Source: an uncultured Peptococcaceae bacterium
GTDB taxonomy: Bacteria; Bacillota; Peptococcia; Peptococcales; Peptococcaceae
DNA: 64,000 nt
Assembly (NCBI GenBank): GCA_937976375.1
Contig: CALJRU010000031.1
Coordinates: 10,864-74,863 of the forward strand
Reading direction: 5' to 3'
Made by a program: the position numbers and the translations under genes. Shown here in pieces: positions 52,440 to 59,407 of this stretch. A model generated the notes under the pieces. The model was given only the letters and a program-made list of their open reading frames with translations, did not search any database and was not told the DNA's origin. Each line of letters starts with the position of its first letter. Position 1 is the stretch's first letter.

Positions 52440-52707
52440 GATTGGTCTCTCCTTTCAGCGTCGTCAGCCACAGCATGACTTCTTCCAACACAGACGCATT
52501 CAGCTCGTAGTAAATGTACTTGCCTTCGCGATGGTCGCGGATCAAATCCGCTTCTTTGAGCACATTGAGATGCCGCGAAATGGACGCGCCCGTCACAGAA
52601 AAGTGGCTGCCAATCTCGCCGGCAGACAAGCGCCCGCCTTTCAGCAGATTGAGGATGTCGCGCCGAATCGGATCGGCCAATGCTTTTAAAGTCGTTTGTA
52701 AACTCAT
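52414..52707 (-). CDS. ArsR-family repressor, SdpR-like
   Basis: A 97-residue winged-helix protein: LKALADPIRRDILNLLKGGRLSAGEI, then recognition segment VTGASISRHLNVLKEADLI and a beta wing REGKYIYYEL. No metal-binding cysteines occur, which fits SdpR rather than a metal sensor. Together with the overlapping SdpI-like gene it forms an SdpRI-type autoregulated pair. In the known system SdpI recruits SdpR to the membrane to relieve repression. The ATG at 52707 follows GAAGGAG. An inverted repeat over its promoter is a likely operator. Confidence 0.88.
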   Translation of the reverse strand: MSLQTTLKALADPIRRDILNLLKGGRLSAGEIGSHFSVTGASISRHLNVLKEADLIRDHREGKYIYYELNASVLEEVMLWLTTLKGETNHETVDDGV

Positions 52708-52722
52708 TGTTCCGTCTCCTTC

Positions 52723-52749
52723 ATTTAACATTTAGGTTAATTGTTAAAT
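52723..52749 (-). promoter_or_regulatory. Inverted-repeat operator of the SdpR-like repressor
   Basis: The arms ATTTAACA and TGTTAAAT are 11 bases apart and lie immediately downstream of the sdpRI -10 box, covering the expected transcription start. Perfect 8-base arms fit an ArsR-family dimer. Confidence 0.65.
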
Positions 52750-52751
52750 AT

Positions 52752-52780
52752 AGTTTATCATTCTTCTCTGGCCTTGTCAA
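52752..52780 (-). promoter_or_regulatory. Promoter of the SdpRI-like operon
   Basis: TTGACA (-35) and TAAACT (-10) on the minus strand, 17 bases apart, ending three bases before the operator. Confidence 0.75.
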
Positions 52781-52792
52781 GAGTGTGAAACC

Positions 52793-52821
52793 TTGACCGT
52801 CTTGCCATTCTTCGCTATAAT
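52793..52821 (+). promoter_or_regulatory. Promoter of the que operon leader
   Basis: TTGACC (-35) and a perfect TATAAT (-10) are separated by 17 bases, back to back with the sdpRI promoter. It drives the preQ1 leader and queDECF. Confidence 0.85.
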
Positions 52822-52850
52822 AATCCTGCACCTGAAAAGAATCTGTGTGT

Positions 52851-52893
52851 CGACAGTTCATTGGTACCATCCTGTCGTTAAACAAAACTAGGG
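52851..52893 (+). ncRNA. PreQ1 class I riboswitch
   Basis: CGACAG and CTGTCG form a stem enclosing TTCATTGGTACCAT. An A-rich tail TTAAACAAAACTAGGG follows, whose 3' bases can pair back into the loop as a pseudoknot. This matches the compact preQ1-I aptamer, whose known members show GUUAACAAAACAAGG in the same place. It precedes genes that make preQ1, so feedback shut-off is expected. A strong terminator lies 47 bases further on. Confidence 0.87.
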
Positions 52894-52939
52894 CTGTTTT
52901 TTCATGCACTTTTTCCGGCACTGCCGGACGAGAATATTG

Positions 52940-52977
52940 AAAAGGCCCCGTGGACCAACAACCACGGGGCCTTTTTT
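52940..52977 (+). terminator. Leader terminator in front of queD
   Basis: The arms AAAAGGCCCCGTGG and CCACGGGGCCTTTT are followed by T bases, 14 bases before the queD start and just ahead of its GGAGG site. It is the likely expression platform of the preQ1 riboswitch. Confidence 0.85.
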
Positions 52978-52990
52978 CACGGAGGCTATC

Positions 52991-53416
52991 ATGTATTATT
53001 TAAAAACGAAGCAAAGCTTTGACGCTGCCCATTTTCTCAAAGGCTACGAGGGAAAATGCAGCAACATCCACGGCCATCGCTGGCAAGTGGTGGCACAAAT
53101 TCGCGCCACCGATCTTTCGGAAGAACCGCAGACGCGCGGCATGGTGGTGGATTTTGGCGATCTCAAAGCGGCGTTAAAAACCATCTGCAATCACTTTGAT
53201 CACTGTCTGATTTACGAAGCGGGGTCGCTGCGTCCGCTGACGCTGCAAGCATTGAACGAAGAAGGCTTTCGTTTGGTGGAGGTGCCCTTCCGCCCGACTG
53301 CCGAACACTTCGCCCGTCACATCCATCAATTGTTGAAGGCACAAGGTTACACTGTTGACCGCATCGAAGTCTACGAAACGCCAAACAACTGCGCCATCTA
53401 TGAGGAGGAAGCATGA
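52991..53416 (+). CDS. queD: 6-carboxytetrahydropterin synthase QueD
   Basis: Converts dihydroneopterin triphosphate to 6-carboxytetrahydropterin, first dedicated step of queuosine synthesis. The 141-residue protein has the zinc histidines His14, His27 and His29 (DAAHFLKGYEGKCSNIHGHRW) and catalytic Cys23. FDHCLIYEA and an ETPNNCAIY end also match. The ATG at 52991 was chosen because GGAGG precedes it; an upstream ATG lies within the leader hairpin region. It overlaps queE by four bases. Confidence 0.95.
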   Translation: MYYLKTKQSFDAAHFLKGYEGKCSNIHGHRWQVVAQIRATDLSEEPQTRGMVVDFGDLKAALKTICNHFDHCLIYEAGSLRPLTLQALNEEGFRLVEVPFRPTAEHFARHIHQLLKAQGYTVDRIEVYETPNNCAIYEEEA

Positions 53417-54069
53417 AGGTCGTCGAAACATTTATCAGCATCAACGGCGAAGGGCCACGTGCCGGCGAGCTCGCTCTCTTTGTACGCTTCCAGGGCTGCA
53501 ATCTGCGCTGCAGCTACTGCGACACCGCCTGGGCCTACGCGCCGGACTGCCCCTATGACGAACGCACGCCCGATGCCATCTGCGCCGACATCCTCGCCAG
53601 CGGTATCACCAATGTGACATTGACCGGCGGTGAGCCGCTCTTGCAGCCAGAAATGCCGCAGTTGCTCACCCTTCTGAGCCAGCATCCGAACCTGCGCGTG
53701 GAAATTGAAACCAACGGCGCCATCGATCTGACGCCATTCTGCGGCCCATCGCGTCCGGTCTTCACTATGGACTATAAGCTCCCCTCCAGCGGCTGCGAAT
53801 CCGCCATGCGCATCGACAATTTCGCACTGTTAGAAAAAGACGACACGGTGAAATTCGTCTGCGGCAGCCAGGAAGATCTGGCGCGTGCCGAGGACCTGAT
53901 TCGTGAGCATCAACTGACAACACGCTGTCACGTTTACCTCAGCCCAGTCTTCGGTGCCATTGACCCGGTCGATATGGTTCAAACAATGATCGATCATCGG
54001 CTCAATGATGTGCGTCTGCAATTGCAGCTTCATAAATTTATTTGGGACCCGAACCAACGCGGCGTCTGA
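53413..54069 (+). CDS. queE: 7-carboxy-7-deazaguanine synthase QueE
   Basis: Radical SAM enzyme that contracts the ring of 6-carboxytetrahydropterin to 7-carboxy-7-deazaguanine. The N-terminus ETFISINGEGPRAGELALFVR is typical and the cluster motif CX3CX2C is at Cys29, Cys33 and Cys36. TGGEPLLQPEM supplies the SAM contact. The C-terminal QLHKFIWDP segment is conserved. Length 218. It is translationally coupled to queD by ATGA. Confidence 0.95.
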   Translation: MKVVETFISINGEGPRAGELALFVRFQGCNLRCSYCDTAWAYAPDCPYDERTPDAICADILASGITNVTLTGGEPLLQPEMPQLLTLLSQHPNLRVEIETNGAIDLTPFCGPSRPVFTMDYKLPSSGCESAMRIDNFALLEKDDTVKFVCGSQEDLARAEDLIREHQLTTRCHVYLSPVFGAIDPVDMVQTMIDHRLNDVRLQLQLHKFIWDPNQRGV

Positions 54070-54103
54070 TTTTTTATTAGTTTATCACAAAGGAGACTTT
54101 CCC

Positions 54104-54793
54104 ATGAAAAACGCACTCGTACTTACCAGCGGTGGTGTCGATTCTACCACTGCGCTGGCCCTCGCCATTGAAAAATACGGCAAGGATCACGTCATTGCAT
54201 TATCCATCTCTTACGGTCAAAAACACAGCAAAGAAATCGAAGCTGCCAAAGCAGTCGCTCAGCATTACGGCGTGGAACAGCTCTTTCTTGACCTCGGCCT
54301 GATCTTCCAATACAGCAACTGCTCCCTTTTGCAGCAGTCCACCGAAGAGATTCCCGAAGAAAGCTACGCCGAACAAATCGAAAAGACCGGCGGTGAAACA
54401 CCGGTCAGCACCTATGTGCCATTCCGCAACGGCCTCTTTCTCTCCGCCGCCGCCAGCATTGCGCTGAGCCGTGATTGCGAGGTCATCTATTACGGCGCTC
54501 ATGCCGACGATGCCGCCGGCTTCGCCTATCCTGACTGCTCCCCAGTGTTCAACAACGCCATGAATACTGCCATCTACGAAGGCTCCGGCCACCAGCTGCG
54601 CATCGAAGCGCCATTTGTGAATAAGAATAAATCCGACATTGTAGGCATCGGCCTCAAGCTTGGCGTGCCTTACGAGCTGACCTGGTCCTGCTACGAAGGC
54701 GGCGACAAGCCTTGCGGCAAGTGCGGCACATGCATCGACCGTGCAGCAGCTTTTGCCGCCAATGGTGTCGCCGACCCTGCCCTCGCTGACTAA
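54104..54793 (+). CDS. queC: 7-cyano-7-deazaguanine synthase QueC
   Basis: ATP-dependent enzyme that makes preQ0 from 7-carboxy-7-deazaguanine and ammonia. The 229-residue protein has the PP-loop ALVLTSGGVDSTTALALA, FRNGLFLSAAASIAL, and a zinc site with C-X-x in CYEGGDKPCGKCGTCIDR near the C-terminus. The ATG at 54104 has AAAGGAG before it; a longer upstream frame overlaps queE. It is followed by queF after 15 bases. Confidence 0.96.
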   Translation: MKNALVLTSGGVDSTTALALAIEKYGKDHVIALSISYGQKHSKEIEAAKAVAQHYGVEQLFLDLGLIFQYSNCSLLQQSTEEIPEESYAEQIEKTGGETPVSTYVPFRNGLFLSAAASIALSRDCEVIYYGAHADDAAGFAYPDCSPVFNNAMNTAIYEGSGHQLRIEAPFVNKNKSDIVGIGLKLGVPYELTWSCYEGGDKPCGKCGTCIDRAAAFAANGVADPALAD

Positions 54794-54808
54794 GAAAGGA
54801 GCCCTTCC

Positions 54809-55294
54809 ATGTCCAGAGAAAACGAAGATCTAACCCTGCTCGGCAATCAGAACGTCACCTATCACACCGATTACACCCCGGACATTCTCGAATCCTTCGA
54901 TAACAAACATCCGGAAAACGACTACTTTGTCAAATTCAACTGCCCAGAATTCACTAGTCTTTGTCCCATCACGGGTCAGCCAGACTTTGCCACCATCTAT
55001 ATTTCCTATGTGCCGGATCAAAAGCTCGTGGAAAGCAAGAGCCTCAAGCTCTATTTGTTTTCCTTCCGCAACCATGGCGACTTCCACGAAGACTGCATCA
55101 ACATCATCATGAACGACCTGGTACACCTGCTCGATCCGAAGTACATCGAAGTATGGGGCAAATTCCTGCCACGCGGCGGCCTTTCCATCGACCCATACTG
55201 CAACCATGGCAAGTCAGGCACCAAATGGGAAGCCACCGCTGCCCAGCGCTTGGCTTGGCACGATATGATGCCAGAAATGGTCAATAACCGCTAA
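54809..55294 (+). CDS. queF: NADPH-dependent 7-cyano-7-deazaguanine reductase QueF
   Basis: Reduces preQ0 to preQ1. This is the short single-domain type of 161 residues. Catalytic Cys52 lies in FTSLCPITGQPDF, where it forms a thioimide with the nitrile. The specificity segment YVPDQKLVESKSLKLYLFSFRNHGDFHED and the end SIDPYCNHGK also match. It completes the set for preQ1, the product sensed by the riboswitch upstream. It starts after GAAAGGAG. Confidence 0.96.
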   Translation: MSRENEDLTLLGNQNVTYHTDYTPDILESFDNKHPENDYFVKFNCPEFTSLCPITGQPDFATIYISYVPDQKLVESKSLKLYLFSFRNHGDFHEDCINIIMNDLVHLLDPKYIEVWGKFLPRGGLSIDPYCNHGKSGTKWEATAAQRLAWHDMMPEMVNNR

Positions 55295-55338
55295 ATAAAA
55301 AATGTGGACTGCATGCTTGCAGCCCACATTTTTTATTT
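55295..55338. terminator. Bidirectional terminator after queF
   Basis: The arms AAAAAATGTGGACTGCA and TGCAGCCCACATTTTTT pair with one mismatch, with AT-rich flanks. It also follows the convergent GNAT gene. Confidence 0.85.
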
Positions 55339-55881
55339 GTCGTTCAAACGCACATCCATTTCAATCCATGCTTCGTTGCCCCAGGTGGAGTCGGAAGCGC
55401 CGATTTCATGAAAGCCAAAAGCGCGGTACATACCCACACGATGCGACAGACAAGTGAGAATGACACGCTTGGTGCCGCGTGCCTGTTCACGCTGGAGATA
55501 CTGCACCATCATCTCTCGCGCCAAGCCTTGGCGGCGATAATCTGGCAGCACGTTCACCCCCAGAATCATGACGTTGCAGCCCTCAGGATTATGCAGATTG
55601 GCATCGGTATAGATGGCGTCACGCAAAGCTTCATCATTGGTTGCCAGCCCATCAATAAAACCAGCAATTTTTCCTGTCGCGCGATCCACCGCTACAAGGA
55701 ACCAATCTGCAGCAACAGCCACACGCGCGCGCATGATTTCCGGCTTGCAGGCTTCATGGGGCGGAAAGCAGGTGGTTTCAATCTCCACCGCCTGTTCGGT
55801 TTCCTCCGGCAAAATACTGCGAAATACAAAACGATCATTCAGTGCGCCATGCGCTGCTGCACAAGATTCATGATTGCTCAT
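55333..55881 (-). CDS. GNAT-family N-acetyltransferase
   Basis: A 182-residue acetyl-CoA-dependent acetyltransferase. The acetyl-CoA-binding motif A is visible in MILGVNVLPDYRRQGLAREMMVQYLQ (loop around RRQGLA), preceded by a strand IAGFIDGLATN. The final part MYRAFGFHEIGASDSTWG is typical. The substrate is unknown; polyamines or aralkylamine-like amines are possible for this subgroup. It starts after AGGAGGC and ends in the shared terminator. Confidence 0.82.
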   Translation of the reverse strand: MSNHESCAAAHGALNDRFVFRSILPEETEQAVEIETTCFPPHEACKPEIMRARVAVAADWFLVAVDRATGKIAGFIDGLATNDEALRDAIYTDANLHNPEGCNVMILGVNVLPDYRRQGLAREMMVQYLQREQARGTKRVILTCLSHRVGMYRAFGFHEIGASDSTWGNEAWIEMDVRLNDK

Positions 55882-55943
55882 CTTAAGTTAGCCTCCTATA
55901 ACACATCGTATGATCTCTATGATAGTCGATTTCCGATGAAAAA

Positions 55944-56549
55944 TCAAGCATTGTGCGCCAGCGCTAAATGCCCCCATGGCACACAACGCTGGATCACCGT
56001 GATCAGATCCTCAATCGTTGTTTCACAATCGTGCACCAGCCATTCGCTGATGATGGCCATCAATCCTGAAATGTAAAACTGCATCACATAGGTGCGTTCC
56101 CATTCAGGCACTTGCCAGCGCCTGAGAATCGGTGCAAACACATAATGGTACATCCGCTCATAGGTGTTCGCCGTATGCAGCGTTCTCGAATGCTTCAATG
56201 CGGTCTGAAAGAGCCGCTTATTGTCCTTGATATACTGCAGATAAGGCATAAGATACTCTGGCGTCACCAGGTTGAGGTCATCCAATGGGCAATCTTCCAG
56301 CTGTTTTAGCAGTTCTTCACGCGCAGGGTCATAATAAGCACGAAACTGCCGATTCATGTAAGCCACGCTTTCCTCCAACAAATCTGCGATCGTTTCATAA
56401 TGCAGGTAGAACGTCGAACGATGAACGCCCGCTGCTTCACACACTTCCTTCACAGTGATATAAGCAAAGTCTTTCTTGGACAACAATTCCAAAAAAGCCT
56501 GATCCATGCGCGCCGCGGTATGCTGATATTTGCTTTCTGCTTTGTTCAT
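55944..56549 (-). CDS. TetR/AcrR-family regulator
   Basis: A 201-residue repressor-like protein. The N-terminal helix-turn-helix (about 8-58) contains ITVKEVCEAAGVHRSTFYLHYETIADLLEE. The C-terminal all-helical ligand domain has the TetR_C pattern seen in many Firmicutes, with AYYDPAREELLKQLED and WLVHDCETTIEDLI. The ligand is unknown. It starts after GGAGAGGAG and lies 24 bases downstream of a small membrane protein gene, which it may control. Confidence 0.87.
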   Translation of the reverse strand: MNKAESKYQHTAARMDQAFLELLSKKDFAYITVKEVCEAAGVHRSTFYLHYETIADLLEESVAYMNRQFRAYYDPAREELLKQLEDCPLDDLNLVTPEYLMPYLQYIKDNKRLFQTALKHSRTLHTANTYERMYHYVFAPILRRWQVPEWERTYVMQFYISGLMAIISEWLVHDCETTIEDLITVIQRCVPWGHLALAHNA

Positions 56550-56573
56550 CGTTTCTCCTCTCCTGCCACAGGT

Positions 56574-56927
56574 TCATTGCTCGCTGATTTCGCGTGCAAG
56601 CCGAATAATGTCGTACGCATATTTCTGCTTGCCATTGGCCATCAGCCGCTTATACAGCGGATAGTTCAGGCCCATCGCAGCCAGACCGACGATGCCAATG
56701 AGCACCCCCAGCACAAACATCGCCTGACTGCCGCCACCAATCACCTGCATCGATAGGCACATGCCCACGCCTGTGATCAGTGCCGCAATGATGCCAAAGG
56801 TGTAAGTAAACACCGTTGCCGGCAATTTGGCACGCGCATCCAACTTGCGCAGGGCAATCACCTTCGACGTATCCTTAGGTGCATATTCATTGGCGAGTTG
56901 TTCTGCAAAAATCTTATCGGTATTCAT
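56574..56927 (-). CDS. Small membrane protein beside a TetR regulator
   Basis: A 117-residue protein with two transmembrane segments (about 40-62 and 68-88) between hydrophilic ends: an N-terminal MNTDKIFAEQLANEYAPKD and a C-terminal basic LYKRLMANGKQKYAYDI part. No family is named with confidence. Related proteins are common in Clostridia and usually lie next to TetR genes. It starts after AAGGAGG and is first in a two-gene transcript with the TetR gene. Confidence 0.75.
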   Translation of the reverse strand: MNTDKIFAEQLANEYAPKDTSKVIALRKLDARAKLPATVFTYTFGIIAALITGVGMCLSMQVIGGGSQAMFVLGVLIGIVGLAAMGLNYPLYKRLMANGKQKYAYDIIRLAREISEQ

Positions 56928-56943
56928 GTTTTATTGCCTCCTT

Positions 56944-56975
56944 GTGATTTGATGCTTTTACTTTATCAAAATCAC
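56944..56975 (-). promoter_or_regulatory. Imperfect inverted repeat upstream of the membrane-protein/TetR operon
   Basis: GTGATTTGAT and ATCAAAATCAC form near-matching arms with one extra base, in the promoter region. It is a candidate TetR operator. Confidence 0.35.
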
Positions 56976-57060
56976 TGGACAAACAGAACGACACCCACAA
57001 CATCTTGTGTTGATTTGTACGCTGCATGCATGATATCATGTTCCACTTCCTGAAAAAGCA

Positions 57061-57092
57061 AAAAAAGCGTTTGCTTCTGCAAACGCTTTTTC
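57061..57092. terminator. Terminator after arsC
   Basis: The arms AAAAGCGTTTGC and GCAAACGCTTTT with a four-base loop lie between A and T runs. Five bases past the arsC stop on the minus strand. Confidence 0.88.
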
Positions 57093-57096
57093 TAAC

Positions 57097-57513
57097 TCAA
57101 TCCGCCAACAAACCAGCCTGCAGCCGCGTCTTCAGATCAAGTACCTTATCGTGGATGGCTGCGATGGTGGCCAGAAACACCTCATCGCTTGCACCCGTTG
57201 GATCATCCAATCCCCAGTCTTCACGATGACGGCATGGCAGCTGTGTACACTGCACATTGCAGCCCATTGTCACCACCACATCCACCGCAGGAATCTCTGA
57301 CAACAGCTTGCTGTGCTGCGTTGCACGCATATCAACGCCATATTGCTCCAGCATCAAACGCACCGCATCCGGATTGATCTGCGGCACAGTCTCTGTGCCT
57401 GCCGAATAACTCTCAAATACGTCCGCCGCCAATAAGGCTCCCAACGCTTCGGCGATCTGGCTGCGGCAAGAATTATGCACGCATACAAAAGCAACCTTTG
57501 GTTTCTTAGGCAT
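57097..57513 (-). CDS. arsC: Thioredoxin-coupled arsenate reductase ArsC
   Basis: Reduces arsenate to arsenite using a low-molecular-weight phosphatase fold. The P-loop CX5R is at Cys11-Arg17 (FVCVHNSCRSQIAEAL). The relay cysteines lie in VTMGCNVQCTQLPC, followed by the DDPTG aspartate loop. At 138 residues it matches the Gram-positive type. It overlaps the thioredoxin-like gene by eight bases. It is the last gene of the cluster arsR, permease, thioredoxin-like, arsC. Confidence 0.93.
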   Translation of the reverse strand: MPKKPKVAFVCVHNSCRSQIAEALGALLAADVFESYSAGTETVPQINPDAVRLMLEQYGVDMRATQHSKLLSEIPAVDVVVTMGCNVQCTQLPCRHREDWGLDDPTGASDEVFLATIAAIHDKVLDLKTRLQAGLLAD

Positions 57514-57853
57514 GGCTGCCTCTTGCTTTCTCGATGAGGGCTTTCACCTCATTTTTTTTCAGCACTTTGCCATAAGACACCAGCTGCCCGTCCACGACCA
57601 GCGCAGGCGTAGTCATGATGCCATACGCCGCAATCTGAGCAATGTCGGTCACATAAGAAACCTCTTCATCCAGCGCCATTTCGGCAGCGGCTTCGCGTAC
57701 AACCTGCTCCAAAGCGTGGCACTTTGCACAGCCTGTGCCCAGCACAACAATACCCTTGCCCGTTGGTGCCTGAGTATTGTTGCTGCACGATGCAGCTGCA
57801 TTGCCACAGCAGCAGCTTTTTTCGTTGTCTTTCTTCTTGCCAAATAATCCCAT
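57506..57853 (-). CDS. Thioredoxin-fold protein with Cys-rich N-terminus
   Basis: A 115-residue protein of the redox-active disulfide protein 2 group often linked to ars permeases. The redox motif is CAKC in VLGTGCAKCHALEQVV and the fold's cis-proline lies in MTTPALVVDG. A Cys cluster CCCGNAAASC occupies the first 30 residues and may bind a metal or metalloid, which is inference. It could pass electrons to ArsC or serve the permease. It starts after TTTAGGAGG, 12 bases after the permease gene. Confidence 0.85.
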   Translation of the reverse strand: MGLFGKKKDNEKSCCCGNAAASCSNNTQAPTGKGIVVLGTGCAKCHALEQVVREAAAEMALDEEVSYVTDIAQIAAYGIMTTPALVVDGQLVSYGKVLKKNEVKALIEKARGSHA

Positions 57854-57865
57854 AATGATGACCTC

Positions 57866-58867
57866 CTAAATTAAAACATACTGCAACCCATTAAACAAAT
57901 AACCAACTAAGATAATGCCAATTGCACACACCGCAATGAACAACGCCAAAAGTTTCGGCTTCACAGCCTTGCGCAGCATAACCAGCGATGGCAATGACAA
58001 CGTCGTAACCGCCATCATAAATGCCAGCACCGTGCCCAACTGCGCGCCCTTTGCCAGCAATGCTTCAGCAACAGGGATCGTGCCAAAAATATCCGCATAC
58101 ATCGGTACACCAACCAGAGTCGCCAGCACCACCCCAAATGGATTGTTGCTGCCAAGCACCAACGCGACCCATTCACCAGGAATCCAGTTATGAATGATGG
58201 CACCAATGCCAACACCAATCAAAACATATGGAAACACTTTTTTAAACGTGCCCAGCATCTGTTCTTTCGCGTAGAGCAAACGGTCGCGTTTCGTCAGTTC
58301 CGGCGAAGCGAGGTCCACACTGCCAGCGGACATGATAAAGTCTTCCACATAACGCTGCATGCGCAGCTTTTCGATGATGGTTCCGCCGATCACCGCGATC
58401 ACCAAGCCCATGATGACATAAATCACTGCCACCTTAGCGCCAAAAATGCTCATGAGCAAAACCAAACTGCCCAAATCCACCATTGGCGATGAAATCAAAA
58501 ACGAAAACGTCACGCCCACTGGCAGCCCAGCGCTTGTGAAACCAATGAACAACGGAATCGATGAGCAAGAACAAAACGGCGTCACCGTCCCCAGCAAAGC
58601 CGCAAGAATGTTTGCCCAAATGCCGCGAAACCGCCCCAGAATGCGCTTGCTGCGTTCTGGCGGGAAATAGCTCTGAATGTAGGAAATCACAAAAATCAAA
58701 ACCACCAGCAGAATTGTGATCTTTACCACATCATAAATAAAAAATTGTACGCTGCCGCCCAAGCGACCGTTTATGTCCAGACCCAACGCTGACAATGCGT
58801 TGCCAATCAGCGCATTGAGCCATTTCATGCCCAGCAGCTGGTTTTGAATAAAATCCCACAAAACCAT
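57866..58867 (-). CDS. ArsP-like permease (DUF318/UPF0718)
   Basis: A 333-residue membrane protein with eight to ten helices. FCSCSSIPLFIGFTSAGLPVGVTFSFLISSPMVD is the family signature, including the conserved CSCSS. It probably exports arsenite or organoarsenicals. It starts at the ATG with GAGGTGA before it, rather than the GTG three codons upstream. An ArsR-like operator lies ahead of it, so it can be controlled separately from arsR. A terminator-like hairpin stands between them. Confidence 0.85.
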   Translation of the reverse strand: MVLWDFIQNQLLGMKWLNALIGNALSALGLDINGRLGGSVQFFIYDVVKITILLVVLIFVISYIQSYFPPERSKRILGRFRGIWANILAALLGTVTPFCSCSSIPLFIGFTSAGLPVGVTFSFLISSPMVDLGSLVLLMSIFGAKVAVIYVIMGLVIAVIGGTIIEKLRMQRYVEDFIMSAGSVDLASPELTKRDRLLYAKEQMLGTFKKVFPYVLIGVGIGAIIHNWIPGEWVALVLGSNNPFGVVLATLVGVPMYADIFGTIPVAEALLAKGAQLGTVLAFMMAVTTLSLPSLVMLRKAVKPKLLALFIAVCAIGIILVGYLFNGLQYVLI

Positions 58868-58892
58868 AGTATTCACCTCAATCTTCCTAATA

Positions 58893-58910
58893 CATCAATA
58901 TTTTTTGATG
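58893..58910 (-). promoter_or_regulatory. ArsR operator upstream of the permease gene
   Basis: CATCAATATTTTTTGATG differs from the perfect palindrome upstream of arsR at two positions. It lies 26 bases before the permease start and allows joint ArsR control. Confidence 0.65.
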
Positions 58911-58922
58911 TGTTGAGCCTAA

Positions 58923-58951
58923 AGAAACGCCATCTCGCTTAGATGGCGTTT
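58923..58951 (-). terminator. Hairpin between arsR and the permease gene
   Basis: The arms AAACGCCATCT and AGATGGCGTTT with a five-base loop are followed by TTTCTTTA on the minus strand, a weak U tract. It probably reduces readthrough from arsR. Confidence 0.6.
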
Positions 58952-58959
58952 AATTTTAC

Positions 58960-59265
58960 TCAGCAACAACACGATCTCTGCTCTGCGTCGGGTGTCGTCA
59001 GCTGCTTCAACAATTTTATGGCAGCCTCTTGACCAGCAGCACTCAGATGATAGTGCGTCCACTTTCCTTCCTGCCTGCTTTCCACAATACCAGAATCGCA
59101 GAGGATCTTCATATGATAGGAGAGTCCAGACTGTGTCAAGTTCAGCGGCTCCTGCAGCACACAGGCACATTTCTCCCCGCTGCGCAGCTGCGCCAGAATG
59201 GCCAGCCGTTTCGGATCACAAAGCGCCTTAAACACTTTCGCCTGTTCCTGATACAATGTCTCCAT
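58960..59265 (-). CDS. arsR: ArsR-family metalloregulator
   Basis: A 101-residue winged-helix repressor: FKALCDPKRLAILAQLRSGEKCACVLQ, recognition helix around LTQSGLSYHMKILCDSG and wing KWTHYHL. The CACV pair within the third helix is the typical arsenite site, and a further CCC cluster ends the protein. Binding of arsenite would release DNA. It autoregulates through the perfect palindrome CATCAAAATATTTTGATG and shares a similar site with the permease gene. Confidence 0.9.
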   Translation of the reverse strand: METLYQEQAKVFKALCDPKRLAILAQLRSGEKCACVLQEPLNLTQSGLSYHMKILCDSGIVESRQEGKWTHYHLSAAGQEAAIKLLKQLTTPDAEQRSCCC

Positions 59266-59277
59266 GCTCTCACCTCA

Positions 59278-59329
59278 CATCAAAATATTTTGATGCGTTC
59301 AGTGTACCAACGAACCCTCACTTTGTCAA
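59278..59329 (-). promoter_or_regulatory. arsR promoter and palindromic operator
   Basis: TTGACA (59324-59329) and TACACT (59301-59306) are 17 bases apart on the minus strand. The 18-base perfect palindrome CATCAAAATATTTTGATG at 59278-59295 covers the expected transcription start. Confidence 0.8.
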
Positions 59330-59407
59330 TAGCTTAGCAAAAATAATAAGCGAAAACATCTTTGTCATTTATGAATCCAATACAACCGTCACCATTCTCT
59401 TGGCAGC

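Noticed and set aside
52721..52921. 66-codon minus-strand frame across the que leader
   Set aside because: It overlaps the divergent promoters, operator and riboswitch, and has no ribosome site.
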